Assembly (NCBI GenBank): GCA_021904315.1
Contig: CM038917.1
Coordinates: 5,378,041 to 5,442,040, forward strand
Direction of reading: 5' to 3'
DNA from: Sphagnum magellanicum
Taxonomy: Eukaryota; Streptophyta; Sphagnopsida; Sphagnales; Sphagnaceae
DNA: 64,000 nt
Part shown: positions 38,251 through 47,850 of the stretch, in pieces
Numbering within the stretch: position 1 is the stretch's first letter
How the letters are laid out: every line of letters begins with the position of its first letter
Program-made: the position numbers and the translations under genes
Notes under the pieces: generated by a model
Told to the model about the DNA's origin: nothing
Database searches by the model: none
What the model saw: only the letters and a program-made list of their open reading frames with translations

Positions 38251-41200
38251 CGCCTGGTGCTCAGATAGTTTCAGGAAGATGTCCAAGAAGGCCTTCACCT
38301 TCGACAATGGGAGACTCGGAGCCAACTCCGCGATCTCCAGAATAGACAAATTTATGGTATCCCAAGACCTCGACTCCAAGGGGGGGAGAATTGAGTCCGC
38401 AATCACAATTAGGAAGTTTTCGGATCACTCACCCCTCATCATCTCCATTTGGGGGCCGACAACCGGCACCGACAAACCAGCGCGCTACTTCGACACCTCC
38501 TTGTTGGAGGAAGAGAAGAGCAAGGCAGCCCTACTCCAAGCCTGGGCCGGAGACTCATTGACCCCACCCAGCAACCAGGGCTGGGCATACTGGATTGAAG
38601 CAGCCATAAAAAGGGTAATGATTTGCAACAACCGCTTGGCAAAGGCAAAAAGACGCCTGAAAGGTGCCATAATCAGATCTCACACTGAAAAGATCAATCT
38701 GGCGGAGGTTCGGCTGCAGGGCGATTCGACCAATGAAGGAGTAAGGGACATCATGTCCGACTCCCAGGCGAAGTTGGCAGAGGTATACTAGAACCAAGTG
38801 TCGCGCAACCAGCATCTATCCTCCGCGAACTAGTTTAGGTACGGCGATACTTGCTCAAATTTTTTTTTTGACTTCCACAAACTAGGTCAAAAAAAAACTC
38901 TGCTGAGAGAATTAGAAACAGAGAGCGGCACGGTCAAAGGCCAATCTGATCTCTCCCATCATGTCACTGAGTTCTACTCCAATCTTTACTCCTCAGAAGC
39001 ACATCTCCCCGGCACTTAAGAAGCCCAGGATCGGTGTTGGGAGAGCGTATCGGTGAGGGCCATAGCTGATGTGAACGAGGCACTCACCCAGAATATTACC
39101 TTGGAAGAGATTAACAAAGCGATCTAGGCGCTGCCCAAAGGCAAAGCGCCCGGACACGACGGGATTCCTATTGAGTTCTTCCAGGCCTGCGCCTTTGAAG
39201 TGGCGCCCACGCTGCTCAAAGCTTACACGGCCATGCTGGCCTCTGGAGAGGCCTCGAATTACATCAACAGGGGGCTTATCACCTGGATTCCCAAAACGGG
39301 AGACCGCTCTAAACTCAGGAATTGGAGGCCGATCACTCTCCTGGGGAGTGTCTATAAAATTCTGGCCAAAACCCTCGCCAGGAGGTTGCATTCCTTCCTC
39401 CCACGTGTTATCAGGCCGAATCAAACTGGCTTCGTAGAGGGCAGGAGTATTCTCGACGATGTCTTCATAGCCCAGGACTCCCTGGATTGGGCCGTGGAGA
39501 GCGACCAAGAGCTAGTCCTCCTCCTATTGGATTTCGAAAAAGCCTTCGATAGGATAGAGTGGAACTTCTTGTTCACAGCCCTGTCCAAGCTCGGCTTCAA
39601 CAGCACCTGGGTGTGGTGGGTCCGCACCCTGTACCTTCATGCCACCTCTGCGATCAAGATCAATGGAGAGGCGGGGCCAGTATTCCAGCTGGCCCGATCT
39701 GTCCGCCAGGGGTGCCCCCTAGCGCCTTATTTTTTCATCTTAGCAACTGACGTCTTGGGGCACATGCTAGAAGACCCCAGGTACGATGTAGAAGGACTGA
39801 ACCTGCCTAGAGGGGGCAGACTTACGGACCAGACCTTCACCGATGATACAACCCTACATCTCAAAGGTGACTAGGCTAACCTAGTTAAGGCCCAGGGAGT
39901 TCTGGAAACGTTTTGTATAGCATCCGACGCCAAGGTAAACTGGAACAAATCCGCTGCCATCTGGGCGAGCAGGAGAGAACGCACCTGGACTTGGGGCCAA
40001 GAGGTTGGCTTCAAGTGGATTCCCGAGGGCGAGGGCGTCAGATAACTGGGGGTCCAGTTTGGCTTTCGCCTCCCAATAGAGGCGAATTTTGATAAAATGA
40101 TGACGGCTTTGAAAGGGAAATTGATCAACTCGAGCCACAATAACCTTTCACTCGCGGGAAGGATACTTGTAGCCAACCAAGTTCTTCTGGCATCAATGTG
40201 GTACCTGGCCGCATCTTGGAACCCAAATCCCAGAATGTGCAGCCATGTATGTGGGGTGGTAAGGAACTTTATTTGGGGGGGCAAAGTTGCGCCTTCCCGG
40301 GCTAAGGTGAAATGGGACACCCTCACCTTACCCATCGCCAAAGGGCGGCTAGGCATAATCGACCCCAAAACCCAGTCGGAGGTGCTCCTCGCGAAGCTGC
40401 TGGTGCGGGGCCTAGCCCCAAGCGGGAACCTTGGAAAGAGCTGATCAGACATCACGCTGATCAGACCAAGCTCCCAGTCCACGGCAAAGGACCCAACACT
40501 CCAGATATAAACTGGATTTTCGCCGCACCCAAGCTCAAGAGGACGCCCTGCTCCATGTGGAAGAGCATCCTCGGGGCATGGATTAATGTGCGACCAGGTC
40601 TAACCAAGGAAGACCCGGCAAACAGGGCGAAACTGCTCAGGCAGCCTCTCTTCGGGAACCCATCCCTCACCAACTCAAGAGGTCTGCCTCTCAGAGTGAA
40701 CGACCAGAGCGAGGGTTGCGCTTTTGCGCGCTCCGGGCACACCAGAATCAGAGACCTCTGGAACCGGGAGGCGCAAGAATGGAAGAACCTATCTGACTTG
40801 GGAATGCATTTTCAGGCTTCCAACAGAACCTCCAAAGACATTATTTTAGAGAGCATTCCCAGGCGACTCGACTCCTTCAGCCCCTGGGCTCAACCAGGTG
40901 ACTAGGTCAGCAACTCTGCCCCTCGATCGGGCGAGCTGCTGGAATGGGTCTACTACGTTATGGACTCCCTTCCCGACAAGGTCCTGGCGCTGGAATTCAG
41001 GAGAACTTCTACCAGCGGCCAGCTTCAGGCCACGAGCTACCAGATCCACTCCCTTCTCCACCACAACCTCTCCTCGGTTAGAGTTCTCTCGCAAGAAAGG
41101 CACGGCGCCTCTCTCAAAGTTGCCAGAGACCCTTCCTCTGTCAACCAGAAGAACACAACATTTTGGATCTTTGAATCAAGCTTTATTGAGAACCTCCCCT

Positions 41201-42059
41201 AGGATCCAGGGGAATGGCACTGGAAAAAAATATACCCGTTCGACGACGTGCCCTTCTTTGGCTACACTGCCAAAAGGGGCTACAGAAACGCCAAGGGGCC
41301 CTCTCACTCACCTGGAATCATCAAGTTTATCAACGACCTTGACCTCAGGAACTCCACCACCTCTCAGGTGGTCGCCAGGAACTCCACCACCTCTCAGGTG
41401 GTCGCCAGGATTTGGCACAACGCCCGTCCTAGGAAGGTTGGCACCCTGATCTGGCTAACCCTTAATCAGGGTCTCCCGACTGGGACTTGGCTGCAGGTGA
41501 TGGGAATCCCTCCCACCTTCAACACATGCGACACCGGGACCCCTGAGTCCCCCAACATTGCCTCCTGGACTGCCCTCCTGCGAAGCGCGCCTGGGTGACT
41601 TTCAGGAAAGTCTGGGAGGAATGGAAGGCCCCCGAGGACATCACCATCAACTGGCCATTCGTCTTGCTCAGAGAGGCCTCCATCGAACGCGAGGACGACC
41701 CTCCCAGCCTCCACGCTTACCACACCGGCGGTTTCACCTACCTCAGGCAGCCTCTCGACATCCTCCGCACCTTCATTCTTTACTACCTCTGGTCCGAGAG
41801 GTGCCGCAAGAACTTTGACGACTGCTACTCCCTCAACAAAGTTCTTCAACAGGCCTGGGTGGCCACTGTCGAAGTCAGCATGGCCACCTGGAAGGCCATC
41901 AGAGCCCCCAGGCCCGACAAAGACTTAGAAATTCAAGATAGAATTGAGCTTGCCTTTAGGAATGAATGGTTGCATCTGGATATCTTCGGGAGTGACAACG
42001 CCCCCATTCGGTGGCGTTTCCTCCCGCCTCTGTACTTCTCTCTTTCTGATAACGATTGA
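38251..42059 (+). pseudogene. LINE polyprotein: endonuclease C-term, reverse transcriptase, zf-RVT
   Basis: In order: the end of the AP-like endonuclease (GANSAISRIDKFMVS, FSDHSPLIIS with the catalytic SDH); then the reverse transcriptase with KGKAPGHDGIPIEFF, LITWIPKTG, NWRPITLLGSVYKILAK, NQTGFVEGRSILD, LLLDFEKAFDRIEW (first catalytic Asp), RQGCPLAPYFF and FTDDTT (in place of the usual F/YADD). After this come a connection domain and the plant RT zinc-binding region (WHNARPRKVGTLIW), whose cysteine cluster is degraded. Reading is in one frame to about 40430, shifts, and shifts again near 41590. In-frame stops are TAG at 38789, 38831, 39125, 39872, 40903 and 41200, and TAA at 39017 and 40043. 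A 30-bp unit is tandemly duplicated at 41347-41406 (ten residues, RNSTTSQVVA, twice). It cannot make an active protein. Confidence 0.93.
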
Positions 42060-42098
42060 AGGGGCTGTTGCCTCCCTCCCCGCATGGAGTTCACCCTG
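38251..42098 (+). mobile_element. 5'-truncated LINE (non-LTR retrotransposon)
   Basis: The insert is 3848 bp, flanked by the 12-bp duplication. Its GC content is much higher than that of the host DNA. It starts inside the endonuclease domain, so the 5' end is lost, as is usual after incomplete reverse transcription. The 3' end has no poly-A tail: the element stops in 'ggagttcaccctg' about 40 bases after its last codon, unlike most L1-type elements. It is inserted antisense to the kinase gene, inside coding sequence. Decay (six TAG and two TAA stops, two frameshifts) shows the insertion is not recent. Confidence 0.92.
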
Positions 42099-42110
42099 GA
42101 TGACTAGGAT
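42099..42110. repeat. LINE target-site duplication, right copy
   Basis: GATGACTAGGAT, the partner of 38239-38250. Immediately to the right the kinase coding sequence continues on the minus strand. Confidence 0.93.
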
Positions 42111-42700
42111 TGACCTCTGGCTGAACCACCTCACTCCAAAGGGACTCATGTGCACTCCCGTAGCATGTCAGTTCTTTTAAATTATTTGCAAGATCCTCCA
42201 GCTGATCATTCAGCTCCATGTGCTCAGTCGTGCTCTCAATGCACGTCTGTTCTGGAAGCTCCAGCTGGTGCTTAGCTGTATTGATCCCGTAGCACTTGAT
42301 CTGTTCTAAAAGACTTGGATCATCTTCCAGCTGAACCTCTAGCTGGTGTGGATCAGATATGCAGCTCCCGTAGCATGTCTGTTCTCTTAGACTTGCAGGA
42401 TCATCCTCCAGCCGAAGCTACATGAGGCGCTCAGCTGCAACGTCAGACCGTGATGCCGCTGCTGCAGATCTGTTGTTATTGAGGTGGTGTTCGCAGGACT
42501 CACAAACCCTTCACTTGCCGATCTGTAGCAGGCACTCTGTACCTGTGTACTAGTCGAGTCCTGATCGTTTAGCTCCGAGGAGGAGCCGGAGTTGCTGCCC
42601 GCCCCCCGAATATTTGCTAAAAATGAGGCCATGTCTGGAATCAAGGCTACGAGAGGTGGCTGCTGACTTCCTACTCGTTCCCTCAACCCGACACTTGAGT

Positions 42701-42724
42701 GAGAGAGAGAGAGAGAGAGAGAGA
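42701..42724. repeat. (GA)n microsatellite in the kinase 5' leader
   Basis: Twelve GA units, reading as (TC)n in the direction of the kinase gene, about 70 bp upstream of its ATG. Pyrimidine repeats in 5' leaders are common in plants, and the 56.3-kb gene of this window has one too. Confidence 0.9.
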
Positions 42725-44750
42725 TTCAACGAAAGTGTGCAAGAACACAAGCGGTTGTTGAAAGTTCCCTATGGAAACAAAGAAACGACAGTACAACAGG
42801 ATTTAGACAGCAATAAGAAAACAGGGAGGAAAAGAGTTGCGATCAACAGATAAGAAGAGCATCGTATGAACAAAAAGTACTCTAGCTATGAAGCTTCAAG
42901 AGAGACAGAGAAGGCCGTGGTCCGCGAGAACTAGAGCTCGAGCCAAAATGAGCCTAAGCAGACAGTTGAAGGAGGAGACGAGTAAAACAACCTTGTGTGC
43001 AGTGCTTTTTCTAGGAAATGATTTCTGGATCCAAAATGGCAATCATTGAGAAGAACACGTACGAATAATGGCGATAACCCACAAGAAGACTTAGCCAAAT
43101 CAGCCAAACGCGTCCTACCCAGCCACAAAGTTTCAGAGTGGGTACTCTGTGAACTAATGAGTACACTGACGAGAAAGAGGGTGGCTAAAAACCCATCAGT
43201 ATTTACACTAGTTGAAGGCTTGAACTTGCAGTGATTTTTATTTTTTTTTGGTGGTGAAATTTGGCGAAAAATTTCTACCATTTCTACCATTTCTACCAAT
43301 TCTGTTTAAGAAATGACCAAAGCTAATATTGCAACTAGTTCTCTAATTAACCAGACACCAAAACCTGGAAAGAAAGTCTGATCTCCCATTACTAGAAAGT
43401 TCAAAACAAGTAAGTCCAGACACTACTTGTACAAACAAACTGGTTCTGGAACCAAAAAAGCTCTAGAAAGCCAGATCTGAAATCCCACTGTTGTGGCACA
43501 AACTACAGAGCAAAAGGTGGAGCTGAGCCCTCATTGATGTTATTTACAATCCCCCTTCACACATTAATGTGTCAACCAAGGAAGAAGTCCACAGGGAGAA
43601 AATATCCATAGCCTACCAAGTGTGTATTGAAAAGCAAGAATGCATCCCAAAGTTGCATAAAAAAGTTAGTGAACAAAGTTACAAAGAAAATATAGAGAAC
43701 TGGTGACTTTTATTTCACTCACTTCTGAGGATTGAAAACTTCCAAATTCACTTCATTTTTAGAATTTTGAAAAAAACAAATTGACAAAATTTCACCAATA
43801 AAAAAAGGGGGGTTCTGACCAGTGTTGGACTCGTATACCGGTTGAACCTGGGTATCAATCCGGGTATCAATAAGAGTATGTTAATATCCTACCAATCATA
43901 TTTTACTTTTTGATGATACTATGGTTGATACCCAATTGACCCGGTATGTAGCAAGCACAATATCTCAACATATACCTCATCTGCTTGGTGAGGATGCTAC
44001 ACCAACTACTATCAATACTCATACACTTGGGTATTTCAAGCTTACATCCTAGATATCAATAATGGTTACAAGTTGCATACTTAGGATTCCAAATGCAAGT
44101 TTTAAGGTCTCCTTCAGCAAGCAATAAGTGGATGCATCACATTAAAAAAAGGTGGCATTTCAATATTGGCAGCATGGTGGATATCTCAAGCTTGAAAATA
44201 GAACATTGATTAGGTACGCACCTTTTTCTTGAAGCAAAGTTGCTTAGTATGTGATGAATTACGACTTACAACTACTAAATTTGAATGTAGAATTCAAATG
44301 TTTAATTTCAAATTTTGAACAAAGAACAAACCAAGCTTTTGATCAATTCAACCATTAGGTTGGATCACGTTCATGTCATTGGTTCATTTGAGCCACATGT
44401 TGATATATGTGTGTTTTTCATTCTACTAGTTTGGTGGTTGGTATTTTTGTTACAATGTTTGTTTAGTGCATTGGTGATCTTTTATATGTTAATGGTTGAG
44501 TCTTGAGTTGAGTTCTAAGTCTTATGAACTGAGTAGATGCTAATGTGGATGGTTAATGCATCAACTTTTGCTACAAAGTCAAATATTTTGCAAAGGGCCA
44601 CAAAGTGGCAGAAGCTAAGCATGAATCGATGGATATTAATGTTTTATGTGATGCATAAAATGTTCAAAATAGAAGCATGGCTCACTAAGGTCGAATCTAT
44701 GCCATAACGTTTTGAAACTTGAAAGGAGATTGTTGTCGTTAAAAAAGAAG
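42725..44750. other. Upstream region of the kinase gene with dispersed element C (copy 2)
   Basis: The interval 43020-43810 carries the start motifs of element C ('ccaaaatggcaatcattg', 'gacttagccaaatc') and its end motifs ('ctcacttctgaggattg', 'aaattcacttcattttt', 'aataaaaaaagggg'), as at 25560-26180. From 43830 to 43990 'gggtatcaat' and related words recur. No gene is recognised. Confidence 0.5.
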
Positions 44751-44799
44751 CTATCTAGAAAGTGTAACTCCAACAATTAGAAGTAAATAAAAAAACTTG

Positions 44800-45004
44800 G
44801 TTTGTGCATCACCACACTATTAATGTGTGGGCATTTTTTGTTATGAATAATCATTTCGAAAAAACCATGGTGGGGTCAAATCAAACCTTGGGGTATGTGA
44901 TCTGCCACCCCATCAAACAATGCCATAGTTTTAGCTTGACCATTAGGTCTCGAAAGGGATTCATCACCTATAATATGCAACATGGAATCACGTCCATATC
45001 TTTT
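44800..45004 (+). pseudogene. hAT transposase relic, part 1: first half of a BED-type zinc finger
   Basis: The frame starting at 44804 reads HTINVWAFF, then GYVICHPIKQC, then RSRKGFITYNMQHGITSI. It resembles the start of a BED finger: the W-x2-F pair, a CxxC site of which the first Cys now reads Tyr (TAT), and the 'KGLI.Y....GIT' stretch usual in hAT fingers of this type. The histidine half is missing here and resumes, in the same frame, at 47123. The resemblance is recalled, not searched. Confidence 0.55.
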
Positions 45005-45136
45005 CTACTATTTTCGTAATCATATGTGAAAAGAGGGCCTAGCTCCAATCAAGTTGCTCAAAAATAGTAGGATAGTGGCTTTCAGTCTTTCGACTTTTTG
45101 GTTTGTGCCTACTTATTAGTAAGTTCTTTTTGGGGT

Positions 45137-45208
45137 ACGGATATAATTCAACAATAAAGTATCACCTTGACATGGTGGGAGTCATCAGTTCGAACCTGAT
45201 TATCCCTA
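45137..45208 (+). pseudogene. trnV-GAC: Plastid trnV-GAC pseudogene
   Basis: The 72 nt align end to end with plastid tRNA-Val(GAC): 'atcaccttgacatggtgg' holds the GAC anticodon arm and 'gtcatcagttcgaacctgat' the T arm, ending tatcccta. Base 2 of the acceptor stem is changed (C for G) and several D-arm bases are A instead of G, so folding is impaired. It is a nuclear copy and not expected to function. Confidence 0.88.
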
Positions 45209-45310
45209 AACCTATTCTAAGTGTTTGTATTTGCTCCCTCTTTTATTTGCTTCCTCATAATTGAAAGAGGCTTGTGGGATTGACATGATAGGGTAGGGAT
45301 GGGTAGAACG
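45209..45310 (+). other. Plastid rrn16 leader/promoter fragment
   Basis: Directly after trnV the sequence matches the plastid trnV-rrn16 spacer as I know it, ending 'gaggcttgtgggattgaca' and 'tgatagggtagggatgg'. In the plastid this region contains the rrn16 promoter. The gene order trnV then rrn16 leader is that of the plastid inverted repeat. The 16S gene itself is not present. Confidence 0.75.
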
Positions 45311-45606
45311 AAAAAACAATTTTTTTTTGCCCAATCAACTTCTTCTTATCCCTTCGGCCTTGACTAGGGCCGGTCATAGTAGCAGGTAGGCCCTAAAGCA
45401 TTAGGCAAAGTAGTAAAATACAAAGTATGCAATTACATAGTATGTGCATACAAAAGCCCATCAAGTTATGCAATTATTACGGGCATTATGTACAATCAGT
45501 TTAGTGCCTCTTGTCCAAAGAGGTCTTTCTGAACATATCTTCTTGGATGGAAATTCTAGAAGAAATCCTGCAAGCCCATAAACATCTAACAAGGCTTTTA
45601 GAAAAG

Positions 45607-46440
45607 TACTTTAGTGATTATTATTATGGAAAATTGTTATATCAAGATGTAAATTTTATAGATTATTTTAGTTCAATATGTCTACTTACAAGAAACACGT
45701 TTGGCTTTCATCTTGGTAGCTTTATTATTCACCATTTTCCTAAAAGGACATTTATTCACGTATTTTTTTTAGATCAACTTAGCCAATTAAAAACGTACAG
45801 GCCTTGGGGCAATACAATCTATCAAGTTGATTAAGCGTATTGATGACGGTACAGAAATATAGCAAAAGGAAGTCAAGATTTGGTGTGAAAAACGCTATGG
45901 ATATCATGATCAGTTACCATCAATACACAAAATTAATCAATTACTTCAAGTCAGTAGTTGGATGGCCTCCAAACATTCTACTTTTTCTAGCTTAAGTTGG
46001 AGAATAATGACAAAAGAACATTAAAAAAAAGCTATGCATTTTCTCATTTCAGGCCTTTCTGTAAAATTAGCAATGTATTTCCACATACCATTTTTGCAAC
46101 TATTCATGTTCCCTTGAATTATCTATTTATGCAATACTTCTTTTATTTAAATAACCAAATTCAATTTCATCCTATTGCTAACATAGTTTCCAATTTGATG
46201 GCATAGGGCGTAGCTAAAAGATATACAATGAGGAAAGCAAAGGGAGAGGGAGACAACTTAGAGAACAAAATGCATTTTCTTCTCTCGAATAAAAGCATTT
46301 GTTTAAAAAGAAAAAGTTTAACCTATACGGCCAAGGTTGGGCAAGACTTTTATGTCGAAGCTTTACAGGGTTCTACTCGCTTTATTTGCCAAGCAAATGA
46401 AGTGGGTTTTGCTTTAAAAAATAAAACTAACTTTTTTCCA
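45607..46440 (+). pseudogene. rps3: Mitochondrial rps3 pseudogene
   Basis: The segment reads FSDYYYGKLLYQDVNFIDYF, NTFGFHLGSFIIHHFPKR and TFIHVFF. After a frame change near 45820 come IKLIKRIDDG, KRYGYHDQLPSIHKINQLL and SSWMASKHSTF. After another comes MENNDKRTLKKSYAFSHF, then LNYLFMQYFFYLNNQIQFHP and GVAK. All of this follows mitochondrial ribosomal protein S3 and most closely, from memory, the liverwort-type protein. Stops (e.g. TAG at 46204-46206) and at least two frameshifts show it is a dead nuclear copy. The 5' exon and the C-terminal third are absent. Confidence 0.85.
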
Positions 46441-46652
46441 AACATCTAAACGACTTATTTGGTTTGGCTCTTATCTAAAAAGATTTATTTCGGAGGGACA
46501 TAGATGCGGAGCGCAGAAGAACCTTTTACTTTGTGCATGGCGCTCCCGAGCTTTGCCCGGGCACTAATGTCTTCACACCAAAGGGCTCTCTACTGGTTAC
46601 GCAAAGAGAGCTTTTTGAAGCTTCGTTTTCAAACCCATCAAGAGCAAGGCAT
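46441..46652. other. Unassigned part of the organelle-derived insert
   Basis: GC-richer than the flanks ('ggcgctcccgagctttgccc'). It probably also comes from an organelle intergenic region, because it lies between clear mitochondrial and plastid pieces. I cannot assign it. Confidence 0.4.
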
Positions 46653-46715
46653 GATATTGCACCTACTTGAACTTTTCAGGGACATGCAAGAAGTGATAAA
46701 AAATCTCGTTGTTGA
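46653..46715 (+). pseudogene. rps19: Plastid rps19 3' end fragment
   Basis: Reads APT*TFQGHARSDKKSRC*, the C-terminus of plastid ribosomal protein S19 (usually APTLTFRGHARNDKKSR), with TTG or similar changed to TGA. It is followed after 19 bases, with an 'ttaggaggtaa' motif, by rpl22, as in the plastid S10 operon. Confidence 0.85.
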
Positions 46716-46734
46716 TTAGGAGGTAACACCCAAA

Positions 46735-47091
46735 ATGAGAACTAATGGCTCAAATTCGGAGGAAATCCGAGCCTCAACTAAATATATACGTATGTTTGTT
46801 CATAAAACATGGAGAGTAATTAATCAAATTTGTGGTTGTTCGTATGAACAAGCACTTATGCTATTGGAATTTATGCCTTACCAAGCATGTCATCCCATAT
46901 TATGATTGCTTTCTTCCATAGCAGCAAATGCAAGTCGCAATTCAAATTTGAATAAAACCAATTTGATTGTAAGTGAAGCTAGAGTAGATGGAGGTACTAC
47001 CCTAAAGAGATTTCAACCCAGAGCTCAAGGACATGCTTATCCCATACATAAGCCTACTTGTCATATAACTATTACGGTTAAAAATGGATAA
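46735..47091 (+). pseudogene. rpl22: Plastid rpl22 pseudogene, nearly full length
   Basis: ATG at 46735 to TAA at 47089-47091, 118 codons in a single frame with one internal TGA at 46903-46905. It contains [42 protein letters not shown] and [20 protein letters not shown], which are landmarks of ribosomal protein L22. Substitutions (for example W in place of A or R after HK) and the stop indicate decay after transfer to the nucleus. The next plastid gene, rps3, is not present. Confidence 0.9.
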
Positions 47092-47119
47092 TAATGGAAA
47101 ATGGATGATCCAATAATAA

Positions 47120-47850
47120 AAAAATCACATTGACAACGAGCATGGGGCAATGGTTTCTAAATACAAAAATCATCACATAGAAGAAGTTAAGTCTACTAGC
47201 CCTGGCCTTGGATGTGAGAAGAACAAGAAGCACAAAGGGGTTGCACCTTTTACCATCACCAAATATTTTGGAAACCAGTAACCTTACAAGGGTTTTGACC
47301 TAACGCATATATGTTTCATCAAAGACCTAATGTTGTTTGTGGCAAAAGGGTATGAAACTTTGTCTACATTGGAATGTCTTTGGCTTCGCCGCTTGGTCAT
47401 GAGACAAAATGGTAAAATCCATTTCCCTACTAATAAACAACTTGTGAAAGATCATACCCCTTTCATGCTTGCTAAAACTATGGATCATTATGTCCTTCCT
47501 ACTTTGCCACAATGTGATATAGCTACTATGACATTCAACTTGTGGATGTTACGAATGAGCTTTGATACCTTGGCCCTAGTTGTGAACTTTTTGAATTGGG
47601 AGTGGGTCCCTTGTCATGTTACGATTGGTTTGTTCAAGGCTCCAAACATAGGTGGAGCAACCTTGACAAATATAGTGGATATTCAAATGTTGAAGTGGTA
47701 TAACTTGCTATGAATATCAAAAAGCAAGTCATATGCATGTTGGGTTCATTTTAATCTTTCTTGTGAAAATGTGAACCTAAAAAAAGTCACAACATGTTAC
47801 CTCCTTGTTGGACTTGTGATATAAGTACCCATGCCTTGTGTCTTCATTCA
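47120..47850 (+). pseudogene. hAT transposase relic, part 2
   Basis: From 47123 the frame reads NHIDNEHGAMVSKYK, the HxxxxH end of a BED finger, then TITKYFGNQ*, then WLRRLVMRQNGKIHFP, LPTLPQCDIATMTFNLWM, FDTLALVVNFLNWEWVP and CHVTIGLFKAPN. These are blocks of the RNase H-fold part of hAT transposases (the 'T.FDLWMS...FALV.NF...W.P.HVTIGLFE' stretch). Stops at 47279 and 47711 and frame drift afterwards (KSYACW, ENVNLKKVTTC) show decay. The frame is the same as that of part 1 at 44804-45004, about 2.1 kb upstream. Confidence 0.72.

Larger units (their letters stand above)
37917..42632 (-). pseudogene. Protein-kinase gene (N-lobe) disrupted by a LINE
   Basis: Read on the minus strand, exon 1 (42632-42504, 43 codons) starts gacATGGCC and is Ser-rich. 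An 86-bp GT-AG intron (42503-42418) follows. Exon 2 (from 42417) encodes an acidic, repeat-like segment with LEDDP, CYG and EQ motifs recurring about every 35 residues. At 42099 the frame hits the LINE. It resumes at 38238 without shift or stop, through LEIVNEDELLFQWLMQ, into a kinase N-lobe: EIGEEIGKGGQAHV (glycine loop), PDPVVVKRYK (the VAIK lysine strand) and FGLCSMHGVLED. Homology stops at about 37940; a GTGAGT donor at 37953-37948 may mark an intron. No catalytic HRD or DFG segment appears further down. The glycine-loop type fits a kinase family I associate with seed-free plants. A (GA)n tract lies at 42701-42724 in the presumed 5' UTR. It is non-functional as it stands. Confidence 0.8.

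Noticed and set aside
42387..42686. Reading the whole 100-codon minus-strand frame as one exon
   Set aside because: After residue GF (42504) it loses the repeat pattern. An 86-bp GT-AG intron at 42503-42418 gives a phase-consistent join to the CYG-repeat exon, so only its first part is kept.
45137..45208. Functional nuclear tRNA-Val gene
   Set aside because: It matches the plastid gene, has acceptor and D-arm damage, and is embedded in other organelle fragments.
46504..46719. Plus-strand frame overlapping the rps19 tail
   Set aside because: It runs in a different frame from rps19 and crosses the junction of two organelle fragments; an accidental frame.
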